A DNA stretch of 64,000 nt from Intestinibacillus sp. Marseille-P6563 (GTDB lineage Bacteria > Bacillota > Clostridia > Oscillospirales > Butyricicoccaceae): positions 1,178,001-1,242,000 of the forward strand of contig NZ_UWOD01000002.1 in NCBI RefSeq assembly GCF_900604335.1. The letters run 5' to 3'. This document shows positions 10,272 through 17,221 of the stretch, piece by piece. The position numbers and the translations under genes are program-made. The notes under the pieces were generated by a model. That model worked only from the letters and a program-made list of their open reading frames with translations. It had not been told where the DNA came from and did not search any database. Every line of letters begins with the position of its first letter. The stretch's first letter is position 1.

Positions 10272-10937
10272 TTAGGCAGCCCCATTAAACAGGCTGGTCG
10301 TGGGTTCTGGCTGCTGGAACAGCTTTGCGGCATTGTCCTGGTTTGCACGGGTTGTCGTACGAGTCGTACCTCCCGAAACATATACCTTGCCGCACTCCGG
10401 GCAAATATCGGTATAAAGCGTAACCGATTGGCTGACGACCTCACGGTTTTCCTGCTTTGCCTGGGACTGCTCACGCATGACATGTTCCTGTTCATGTCCG
10501 CGTACCGCAGCAGCAGCCTGCGAAGGGTCAATATTCGTCGGCGTTTTGTAAGAAACCCCCGGATCATCCGAGCCGTCTTGATATTTACGCTCCTTACAGG
10601 TCTGGCATTCGCTTTCTTCCATCACTTCCTGCGCAGACTTCATTTCACTTTGTGCTGCGTTTTCTGCACTGTTATCCTCTTGTCCGAGATATTGGATGCG
10701 ATTACGTACTGCCATCTCGGTCGGGTCCACACCTTCTCGGACGGTAGGAAGCTCTGGCTCCCCGAAAGACGGGGTAGTGCCATACTGTACCGTAGGCACA
10801 GCTGTGACGGGCGGCACGGGTGTACTTTGTGCAGCCGCTATCCGTCCAATTCCATCCACACGGCTGGCGCTATTCGATTGATAGGATGTATTGAAACGAT
10901 AGGTATAGGCACGTTCTGCACCAATCAAATTGATCAA
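10272..10937 (-). CDS. Putative HExxH metallopeptidase-like protein (SprA-related type)
   Basis: About 221 residues from a TTG at 10937, chosen because AAAGGGTGAG precedes it; the frame stays open a further 12 codons upstream to another TTG (10973). The N-terminal half is low-complexity, Pro/Ser-rich (TPVPPVTAVPTVQYGTTP). The C-terminal half has CQTCKER, then RGHEQEHVMREQ, an HExxH zinc-site pattern in the setting seen in SprA-related proteins, then CPECGKVYVSGGTTRT. Two CxxC pairs suggest a structural metal. No signal peptide is visible. Function is unknown; SprA-related assignment is by motif memory only. It is a single gene with its own promoter and terminator, lying between fibre B and the FG-GAP gene. 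Confidence 0.55.
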   Translation of the reverse strand: MINLIGAERAYTYRFNTSYQSNSASRVDGIGRIAAAQSTPVPPVTAVPTVQYGTTPSFGEPELPTVREGVDPTEMAVRNRIQYLGQEDNSAENAAQSEMKSAQEVMEESECQTCKERKYQDGSDDPGVSYKTPTNIDPSQAAAAVRGHEQEHVMREQSQAKQENREVVSQSVTLYTDICPECGKVYVSGGTTRTTTRANQDNAAKLFQQPEPTTSLFNGAA

Positions 10938-10997
10938 CGTTCTCACCCTTTCTGTCTTTTGAAATCTTATCAAAGACCGTTCTTCTGATTACCTTTA

Positions 10998-11033
10998 TTG
11001 TACCCTGCTCTGGGAGGTTTCTCAAGAGAAACT
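10998..11033 (-). promoter_or_regulatory. Promoter with palindromic operator before the HExxH gene
   Basis: Minus-strand TTGAGA (11021-11026), 17-bp spacer, TACAAT (10998-11003). An inverted repeat, GTTTCTC-AA-GAGAAAC (11018-11033), covers the -35 box, so a repressor could block it. Confidence 0.65.
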
Positions 11034-11049
11034 TTGTGTTGCATAAATG

Positions 11050-11118
11050 AAAGGCAATTTTCCCCAAAAAGGAACCCTGCAATATGGCTTGACATAGGGT
11101 AAACGCCGCGGCTATTAT
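11050..11118 (+). promoter_or_regulatory. Promoter of fibre B with conserved upstream element
   Basis: TTGACA (11089-11094), 18-bp spacer, TATTAT (11113-11118) within CGGCTATTATCA, preceded by AATATGGC and a TTTTCCCC/AAAAAGGAA block. A CCCGC/GCGGG leader hairpin precedes AAAGGAGG. Confidence 0.8.
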
Positions 11119-11166
11119 CATCGCCATCACAAACCCGCCAGAAAGCGGGACAAAGGAGGATACGCG

Positions 11167-11778
11167 ATGAACAAGAATTTTACCATTCCGGCGTTTGCCG
11201 AACCAATCACGGGCCTACCGGATACGCCGACCTGCGCCGCTAATGAACTCAAACGCCGGTTCCAGGCCCCGGCAGATGAAGTCCGCACGGCGCACAATGC
11301 CCTGGCCGAAGCGCACGAAACGCTGGGCGCCAAAGTCGAAGGCATTGTCGCCGAGACCTTTGCCGGAGCCATTCACGAGAATATGTTCGACGAAGAACTC
11401 GCCGAAAAACTCAACGGTAAGGCAGACGAAACTAGTGTTACCGAACAGATGGCAGCAGAGGCAACCGCCCGCGAGGCATTGGAAAACGCGAACAGCAATG
11501 CACATAGTTCTTTGCAGCGCGATATTGCGGCCAAATGTACGATTGCCACCGGGACGTTTACCGCGACTGGCGACACCATGGAAATTACCTTGCCATTCAC
11601 ACCTACGGCAGTCGTGCTTTCGTCGGAAAGCTATGACACGTTTATGGTGCCACAGGGCTATAAATCCAATTACAATAGCGTTATCGCTGCTGAACTACGT
11701 GGGAATAAAGTCATCATGCACAGTACCCCGCTTTTGAATACCGCGGGCCGTCTTTGTTACTATCTCGCGTTGCAATGA
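11167..11778 (+). CDS. Phage fibre-like protein B paired with S-layer copy 3
   Basis: A 203-residue protein with AAAGGAGG before the ATG. The N-terminal half is nearly the same as fibre A (FAEPITGLPDTPT, ELKRRFQAPADEVR, KVEGIVAETFAGAIHENMFDEELAEKLNGKA). A short Ala-rich helical stretch (about 92-120) is followed by a divergent tip domain, GTFTATGDTMEITLPFTPTAVVLSS, ending CYYLALQ. The tip differs from the other copies much more than the stem does, as expected of receptor-binding modules. It converges on the expressed S-layer gene across a 56-bp gap with a shared terminator. Confidence 0.65.
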   Translation: MNKNFTIPAFAEPITGLPDTPTCAANELKRRFQAPADEVRTAHNALAEAHETLGAKVEGIVAETFAGAIHENMFDEELAEKLNGKADETSVTEQMAAEATAREALENANSNAHSSLQRDIAAKCTIATGTFTATGDTMEITLPFTPTAVVLSSESYDTFMVPQGYKSNYNSVIAAELRGNKVIMHSTPLLNTAGRLCYYLALQ

Positions 11779-11794
11779 AAAAGGAAAACCCCCT

Positions 11795-11820
11795 CGAAAG
11801 AGGGGGTTTTCGATTGTACT
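11795..11820. terminator. Bidirectional terminator, fibre B / S-layer copy 3
   Basis: Perfect stem AAAACCCCCTC / GAGGGGGTTTT with a GAAA tetraloop. The identical hairpin is found between fibre E and copy 6. Confidence 0.95.
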
Positions 11821-11833
11821 GAGACCGAATTAC

Positions 11834-14800
11834 TTATGCAGCAATCGTCAGAGTACCAGCGCCAGTTACCGTAAATACGTTAGCGGCATTATTATTGGAG
11901 ATAGCCGAACCGCTGGTAACAGAGGAGGTCATTCCAGTATAAGTCGCGTCATACGTATCGGTAGATGCACTCTGGGTAACAGTGATCTTGGTGCCTACAG
12001 GAACCTTTACCGTTACTTCCGTATCGTCAGCAACCGTGATGGCCTGATCTCTCGTACCGTCGCCCAGCTTGAAAGTAATGGTATCCGTACCCTGGGTACC
12101 CTTCAGAACAACATTTACAAACGCAGTGTCAGCAGCAACTACGCTGTAATCCGCACCAACGTAGAAGGTATAGTCAGCAGCAGCAGCCGAATCCGCTGTT
12201 GCAATACCGCTAACAACAACCTTGGCGCCCGGAACCATCTTGGTATTAGAAGACAGATCCATGGTATACAGGTAGGAACCAACATCCGTCAAGGCAGTGC
12301 TGCTGAATGCTGTCTCTTTATTCGTTGCATCCGGAGCATATACTGTTGCCTTACCTACATTGGTCTGTACAGCCTTATCCAGCTGGATGTTGAACTTGCC
12401 AGCAGCAGCGCCCTTGGTCACGTTAGAGATAACCGGAGCGGCAGCCTTGGTGTCTGCAGATACACCAGCAACCGTGATAGCATTGTTAGTGCCATCCGCC
12501 TTGCCTGCAAATGTTACGGTCTGAGCGGCGCCCTTCTTCAGTTCGCCAGCCGGGAAAGTAACAACTGCGGTATCATCCTTATCCAGATTGGATGGAGTCA
12601 AAGTAATGGTTGCACCCTTGGTCAGGGTAGCATCCGAACCGGTGTACTCAACTTTTGCAGTGACAGCTTCACCCTTAGCGTATACGTCCTTGGTCGTGGT
12701 GATCTTGAAGTCACCAATCGTAGACACACCGGTAGCGGTACCAGTTACTGCAGTGCCAGGAGCTACAATACCAGCCTGACCAACAACAAAGGTTACAGTA
12801 CCCTGTGCACCATTTGCCAGAACTTCGAGGGTGTAGGTACCCGGGGTGACACCGGTGCTGCCAGTTGCAATCGTCACGCTCTGGGATTCACCAGCACCAA
12901 ATACACTTACTTGAATCGTCGCAGTGCTCTGAGTAACAGTGGCCTTGGTGGAATCCAGTACACGAATCAGATTATTCGATACCAGGTTGCCCGTCGAAGC
13001 CGGCAGATCGCTCACTGTAAAGGTAACAGAATCGCTCTTGCTTGCCAGCATATCGATGGTACCAAACTTAATGTTGCCGGTAACTTCACCGCCAGTGTTG
13101 CCGCCGGTGCTACCGCCGCCCGTGGTAGTGTCTTCCATGCCGTCGAATACGCCGGTGGAGTCGATAACCAGAACTTCGATATCAACATCGTCAGAACCAG
13201 CTTCATTCATCAGCCAGAATGCGTTAACAACCCAAGTGCCGTCCGCCTTCTCCTCTGCCTGCGGCAGCTTATCGCCGTAGGTGTAAGTCAGGCCAATCTT
13301 GTTGTCGTTATCCGCCTTGGAGTCAACCAGCAGAACGGTGGTATCTGCGGTTACATTGAACTGATTGCCATTTACTGCGATGTACTTAGTCGCTTCCTTC
13401 GCTTCGTTACCTGCACGGTACAGCGAAGTCGTGTTCAGGGAGCCGGTTGCATTCGTTGCATCCTCAACGGTACCGTACTTGGTAACATCGTTAATGACGC
13501 CGTTGGTGATGGTCGAGTAACCAATCAGGGTGCCCTTTGCACGGTCGCCCTTGGAGTACGAGGTGTTCTCGGTAACGGTTACATTTTCAGAGCCAGTCCA
13601 AATGGTGTACTGGGTATCGCCGGAAGAGGTGCGAGAACCGTCGGTTACGATGTAGCCGTAGTTGTCGCTGGACTTGCCGGTGATGCTGGTGCTATTAACC
13701 AGAACAGACGCCATCATGACGCGGGTCAGGCCGTTGCTCTCCTTGGTGAAGGAAGCATAAACATGACCTACACCGTTATCGCCCAGGTCTGTATCGCTAT
13801 TTACCATAGCGTTGAACTGCTTACCGGTGATTTGCTTGGAGCGGCCGTTGTTATCGAACAGCACGATCGCTGCGTTGTCATCAACCTTGATACCGCCGAT
13901 CTTGTCGTTGGACGGATCTGCATCCAGCTTCTTATTAGAAGTCTGGGAAGCTGCATTGGTAACATCCGTGATGACTGCCTGATAGCCGTTGTACTTCTTG
14001 GCTTCCAGCTTTTCAATCTTAAAGGAGTTGTCCGAACCAGAGGACTTGTAAGCTACGCCAACAACCGGCTTGAAGTTTACATCATCGTCCAGGGTAACGG
14101 TCTTGGAAGAGCCATCGAAGTAGCGAACCTTAATCTGGTCGCCGTTCAGGGAGTCGCCAGAGCCAGCAACACCAGTTACAACAACGATGTTGCCCGGGAA
14201 GGAGCCAGTGCCGTCGTCAGTATCCAGATCCAGAACGACGCCATTGAATACGTAAGCCTTAACGGTATCGCCAGTGCTAACGTCGGTATCTTCGGTCGCC
14301 ATATTGTACCAGTTACCGTTTAGTTCGTACTGTACATAGTCGTCCTTTTCCTTGTAGCCGGTCAACTCGCCCGTGATGACCTCAGCCTTTACGATGTCCT
14401 TGCAGCTATCGTACAGGTTTTCGGAAATAACAGCGTAGTCGTCCTTTGCCAGGTTTTCGTCGATGTTCTCTTCGTCCATGTCGTAGGACTTGCCACCAGC
14501 AGTGATCTTATCCGAACCAACATAGGTGACTTCTGCATCGGTGTAGGTGGTTACGATAGCGGTATCGATCTTGCCGTTCTCGTCGGTATCAACGAAGGTA
14601 ACGGTATTCATCGAAACCTTGTTAGCAGCCGTGTCATCGAAGTAATCCAGCGACTTGCTTACCGCGGTAGCGCCATCGATGATGGTTGCGATCTTGTTTG
14701 CGTCATCTACGGTGTAGCTCTTGCCGTCAAACTTGATCTTATCGCCATCGCGCTCGGTCTGGTTCAGACGGGTGTTGTAAACTGCGTCTTCGCCGATCGG

Positions 14801-15676
14801 GTAAACACCGATTACGTCGTTGGTCTTCTGATCGCGGAACATGACCTTAACCTTGTGACCCAGCAGATCCGAATAGTTCTTCGGGAGCTTGGTGAAGGAA
14901 ACATCCGTAGTATCGGAATCTTCCTTGTCGCTTGCGCTCTGGCTGATGGTCAGGTTCTGGCCGTTAATGGTAGACAGAGTACCAATGTTTACGTACAGCT
15001 TGAGGTACTTAACACCAACGGTGTCATAGTCCTTGCCAACCAGGTTCTGATCGGAGTAGCCGTTCTTGTCGTCCGACCACTGAACTGTGTTTGCCTGGAT
15101 CATGTTGTACATGAGCTGGGCAGCCCACTGACGCGGGCAAGCAGCGGTGATGGTGGTGTTAACGCCATCCAGGATGCCAGCTTCGGTAGCGATCGAGATG
15201 GTCTTGGTGGACCAGGTCGAGCCGCCGATGTCAGCCTTGGCCGGGTCATAACCCATCACGCGCAGGCACATCAGAGCCAGCTCTACGCCGGTTACGTCAC
15301 GGTTCGGCTCAAAAGTAGTAGCCGAAGTACCGGATACAATACCAGCAGCCTGGCAGTGCTTTACATAGCCAGCGTACCAAGCGTCAGCCGGTACATCCTT
15401 GAAAGTAGTCTGCATATCCTTGTATGCATCTGCATTGTCGCTATTCGTACGGATCGAGTAGATCATACGGCAAGCTTCCGCACGGGTAATGGTGTCGTTC
15501 GGGCGGAAGGAACCGTCCGGATCGCCAGCCATAATGCCGAGCGTAGAGAGCATATCAACAGCTTCGGTTGCCTGGATGTCAGCCGAATCTGTGTATGCCG
15601 CGCCAGCTGTCGCCATCATGGTGAACGCCATGGCGAACGCCAGTACCAGCGCGAGAACCTTTTTCAGATTCTTCAT
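11834..15676 (-). CDS. Expressed S-layer protein with SLH domains, copy 3
   Basis: A 1280-residue secreted protein and the only copy with a full expression setup: promoter 15731-15759, leader hairpin 15702-15716, and GGAGG 9 bases before the ATG. Signal peptide residues 1-27 (MKNLKKVLALVLAF...AGAA). Three SLH-type repeats in about 28-200 (GDPDGSFRPNDTITRAE; FKDVPADAWYAGYVKHCQ; CPRQWAAQLMYNM) should bind a wall polymer. The middle part (about 200-870) has Asp-rich beta segments shared with the other copies (DENGKIDTAIVTTYTD, VRYFDGSSKTVTLD, NYGYIVTDGSRT). The last 400 residues, after a TTTGGGSTGGNTGG linker, are unique and Thr/Val/Ala-rich, probably Ig-like. Only the first four codons (MKNL) differ from the silent cassettes, which places the crossover just after them. 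Likely a major surface protein. Confidence 0.88.
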   Translation of the reverse strand: MKNLKKVLALVLAFAMAFTMMATAGAAYTDSADIQATEAVDMLSTLGIMAGDPDGSFRPNDTITRAEACRMIYSIRTNSDNADAYKDMQTTFKDVPADAWYAGYVKHCQAAGIVSGTSATTFEPNRDVTGVELALMCLRVMGYDPAKADIGGSTWSTKTISIATEAGILDGVNTTITAACPRQWAAQLMYNMIQANTVQWSDDKNGYSDQNLVGKDYDTVGVKYLKLYVNIGTLSTINGQNLTISQSASDKEDSDTTDVSFTKLPKNYSDLLGHKVKVMFRDQKTNDVIGVYPIGEDAVYNTRLNQTERDGDKIKFDGKSYTVDDANKIATIIDGATAVSKSLDYFDDTAANKVSMNTVTFVDTDENGKIDTAIVTTYTDAEVTYVGSDKITAGGKSYDMDEENIDENLAKDDYAVISENLYDSCKDIVKAEVITGELTGYKEKDDYVQYELNGNWYNMATEDTDVSTGDTVKAYVFNGVVLDLDTDDGTGSFPGNIVVVTGVAGSGDSLNGDQIKVRYFDGSSKTVTLDDDVNFKPVVGVAYKSSGSDNSFKIEKLEAKKYNGYQAVITDVTNAASQTSNKKLDADPSNDKIGGIKVDDNAAIVLFDNNGRSKQITGKQFNAMVNSDTDLGDNGVGHVYASFTKESNGLTRVMMASVLVNSTSITGKSSDNYGYIVTDGSRTSSGDTQYTIWTGSENVTVTENTSYSKGDRAKGTLIGYSTITNGVINDVTKYGTVEDATNATGSLNTTSLYRAGNEAKEATKYIAVNGNQFNVTADTTVLLVDSKADNDNKIGLTYTYGDKLPQAEEKADGTWVVNAFWLMNEAGSDDVDIEVLVIDSTGVFDGMEDTTTGGGSTGGNTGGEVTGNIKFGTIDMLASKSDSVTFTVSDLPASTGNLVSNNLIRVLDSTKATVTQSTATIQVSVFGAGESQSVTIATGSTGVTPGTYTLEVLANGAQGTVTFVVGQAGIVAPGTAVTGTATGVSTIGDFKITTTKDVYAKGEAVTAKVEYTGSDATLTKGATITLTPSNLDKDDTAVVTFPAGELKKGAAQTVTFAGKADGTNNAITVAGVSADTKAAAPVISNVTKGAAAGKFNIQLDKAVQTNVGKATVYAPDATNKETAFSSTALTDVGSYLYTMDLSSNTKMVPGAKVVVSGIATADSAAAADYTFYVGADYSVVAADTAFVNVVLKGTQGTDTITFKLGDGTRDQAITVADDTEVTVKVPVGTKITVTQSASTDTYDATYTGMTSSVTSGSAISNNNAANVFTVTGAGTLTIAA
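15597..15664 (-). repeat. Shared 68-bp crossover sequence at the expression site (copy 3)
   Basis: Same 68 bp as copies 1, 2 and 6. Here it is preceded by ATGAAGAATCTG instead of ATGTC, so this end supplies the start codon. It is inverted relative to copies 2, 4 and 5 and direct relative to copies 1 and 6. Confidence 0.75.
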
Positions 15677-15701
15677 AGGTTTTTTCCTCCTTTTTATTTT
15701 C

Positions 15702-15716
15702 GGGGCGGGGAGCCCC
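15702..15716 (-). promoter_or_regulatory. GC-rich hairpin in the S-layer mRNA leader
   Basis: On the minus strand GGGGC-TCCCC-GCCCC, just upstream of the AGGAGG site. S-layer mRNAs often carry stabilising leader hairpins; that role here is inference. Confidence 0.5.
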
Positions 15717-15730
15717 TTTGTTCGAGAACT

Positions 15731-15759
15731 AGTTTACCACCCGTTTTCGCCCGCGTCAA
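15731..15759 (-). promoter_or_regulatory. S-layer expression promoter P1
   Basis: Minus-strand TTGACG (15754-15759), exactly 17-bp spacer, TAAACT (15731-15736). It drives copy 3 and would drive whichever cassette is recombined behind it. Two near-consensus DnaA-box-like sequences lie about 70 bp upstream (15829-15837 and 15841-15849). Confidence 0.75.
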
Positions 15760-15922
15760 CGGATTTAAAGGAGGTGTAACACAGGTGTAATATTGCGGCG
15801 TGCATTTCCCTTTACAGGGCATATATGTTGTGGAAAAGACTGTGGATAGCACAAAAACCGCGTAAATTCGGCGGCTTTCATGGAAAGGAAATGTGTTACA
15901 TCCAGAGGCTGCTTTTGTTTCC

Positions 15923-16972
15923 TTAGATGTCGCTGATCTCAAGCAAGCCGCCCATGCGCCGGGCCATGCTGACCTTGTCGCTGTATTGCACATGGGCATA
16001 AATGTTGGCGGTGGTACTGATGTCAGCATGGCCGAGCCATTCCTGAATCTGCCGCAGAGAAAATCCTTCGCGGAGTAATAAGGTTGCCGCCGAATGGCGC
16101 AGGTCGTGCAGCCGGATGTGCGGCAGGCCGGCCCGGCGGCAGACTTTGGTAAATTCCTGGGATATGTAATCGGGCCGCAGGGGGGTGCCATCGTCACGGG
16201 TGCAGATATAATCACTTTTTTGATAATTTTTTCCGTAAACACGCTTCATATCCTTCTGATGACGGCGTAATTCGCTCAAATAGCGCCGCATATCCGGGGT
16301 GAGCGGCAAGGTACGGTAACTGGACTTGGTTTTGACCTGATCGCTGTAAATCACATGGCCGCGGGTGGAAACCGCCGTATGATTGATGGTAATGGTACGG
16401 GCTTTGAAATCCACCGCGCTCCAGCGTAGACCGACGGCTTCGCTCCGGCGCAATCCATAGGTTGCGGCCAAAACAAAGGCCGGTTCGGCCGGAGAATTGC
16501 GCGCTTCTTTGAGAAAACGGTTGAGTTGGGACAAATCATAGACTTTTCCGATGAATTTTGTCCGTTTGGGCAGCAGGACGTTATCGGATGGATTGTGGGT
16601 GATCAGCTGCATGGTGACCGCATATTTCAGACATTTGTGGACGATCGAATGAAATTTGACGATGGAAGTGGGGGAATAGCCTTCTTCATACTTCAAATTT
16701 GCGAAATTTTGAAAATCCGATGGCCGGGCATTATTCAGGGTGATGCCATGGGTGCGGTAATACGGTTCAATATGTTTGCGGAACATATACCAATAGCTGT
16801 CCAGGGTATTGGTTCGAACCTGGCTCTTCATCATCCCCAGCCAGCTTTCCATGAAATCGGCAAGCAGAATATCTCCATCCACTGGGGGAGCTTGATCCGA
16901 TTTTACCGGCTGCGTGTCCTGAAAACACACATGCAGACATCCGTTTTCTTCAAAATATTCTGGCTTTTTCAT
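15923..16972 (-). CDS. Tyrosine recombinase, candidate S-layer switch enzyme
   Basis: A 349-residue tyrosine recombinase, full length for the phage integrase/XerC-D fold. SAM-like core-binding domain about 34-130 (DFMESWLGMMKSQVRTNTLDSY). The catalytic domain has Arg175 (TYGLRRSEAVGLRW), a beta-hairpin Lys214 or 216 (KTKSSYRTLPL), His289-x-x-Arg292 (LHDLRHSAATLL), His315 (WLGHADIST) and nucleophile Tyr325 (ANIYAHV): all key residues present. AAAAGGAG lies before the ATG. It sits alone between two divergent S-layer genes, with the expression promoter just downstream and a second promoter just upstream, and no excisionase or phage module beside it. This position and the intact active site make it the best candidate for inverting S-layer cassettes. 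The alternative is the integrase of a lost element. Confidence 0.88.
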   Translation of the reverse strand: MKKPEYFEENGCLHVCFQDTQPVKSDQAPPVDGDILLADFMESWLGMMKSQVRTNTLDSYWYMFRKHIEPYYRTHGITLNNARPSDFQNFANLKYEEGYSPTSIVKFHSIVHKCLKYAVTMQLITHNPSDNVLLPKRTKFIGKVYDLSQLNRFLKEARNSPAEPAFVLAATYGLRRSEAVGLRWSAVDFKARTITINHTAVSTRGHVIYSDQVKTKSSYRTLPLTPDMRRYLSELRRHQKDMKRVYGKNYQKSDYICTRDDGTPLRPDYISQEFTKVCRRAGLPHIRLHDLRHSAATLLLREGFSLRQIQEWLGHADISTTANIYAHVQYSDKVSMARRMGGLLEISDI

Positions 16973-17038
16973 GAATGCAACTCCTTTTCCTTTGGCTTCA
17001 ATGAATATAGTAAAAATATAGCATGAATTTCGTTGGAT

Positions 17039-17060
17039 AAATTCGACGAAATTCGACGAA
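17039..17060. repeat. Tandem 10-bp repeat upstream of the recombinase
   Basis: AAATTCGACG occurs twice in tandem (17039-17048 and 17049-17058), followed by AA. Each unit contains the near-palindrome TTCGACGAA. The one-helical-turn spacing suggests a protein-binding site, either an operator for the recombinase gene or an arm site. Confidence 0.5.
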
Positions 17061-17089
17061 TATTTTTTCTCCCCTTTCTGGAATGCCGC

Positions 17090-17118
17090 TTGACAAGCGA
17101 AATTTTCTCGGCTATTAT
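17090..17118 (+). promoter_or_regulatory. Promoter P2 before S-layer copy 4
   Basis: TTGACA (17090-17095), exactly 17-bp spacer, TATTAT (17113-17118) within CGGCTATTATCA, the same extended -10 as the fibre genes and the phage packaging operon, and unlike P1. Confidence 0.75.
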
Positions 17119-17221
17119 CATGGGAAAAATCAAACGAAACCGAAAATTTGAAACGATCGGTTTTTCAAAAAAGTTTGGGAAACAATAATAGATGTCATGA
17201 AAATCAGGACGGGAAATAAAA

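Noticed and set aside
16973-17221. Phage attachment site belonging to the tyrosine recombinase.
   Set aside because: No flanking direct repeat or phage module was found; the enzyme's setting fits inversion better, though this is not excluded.
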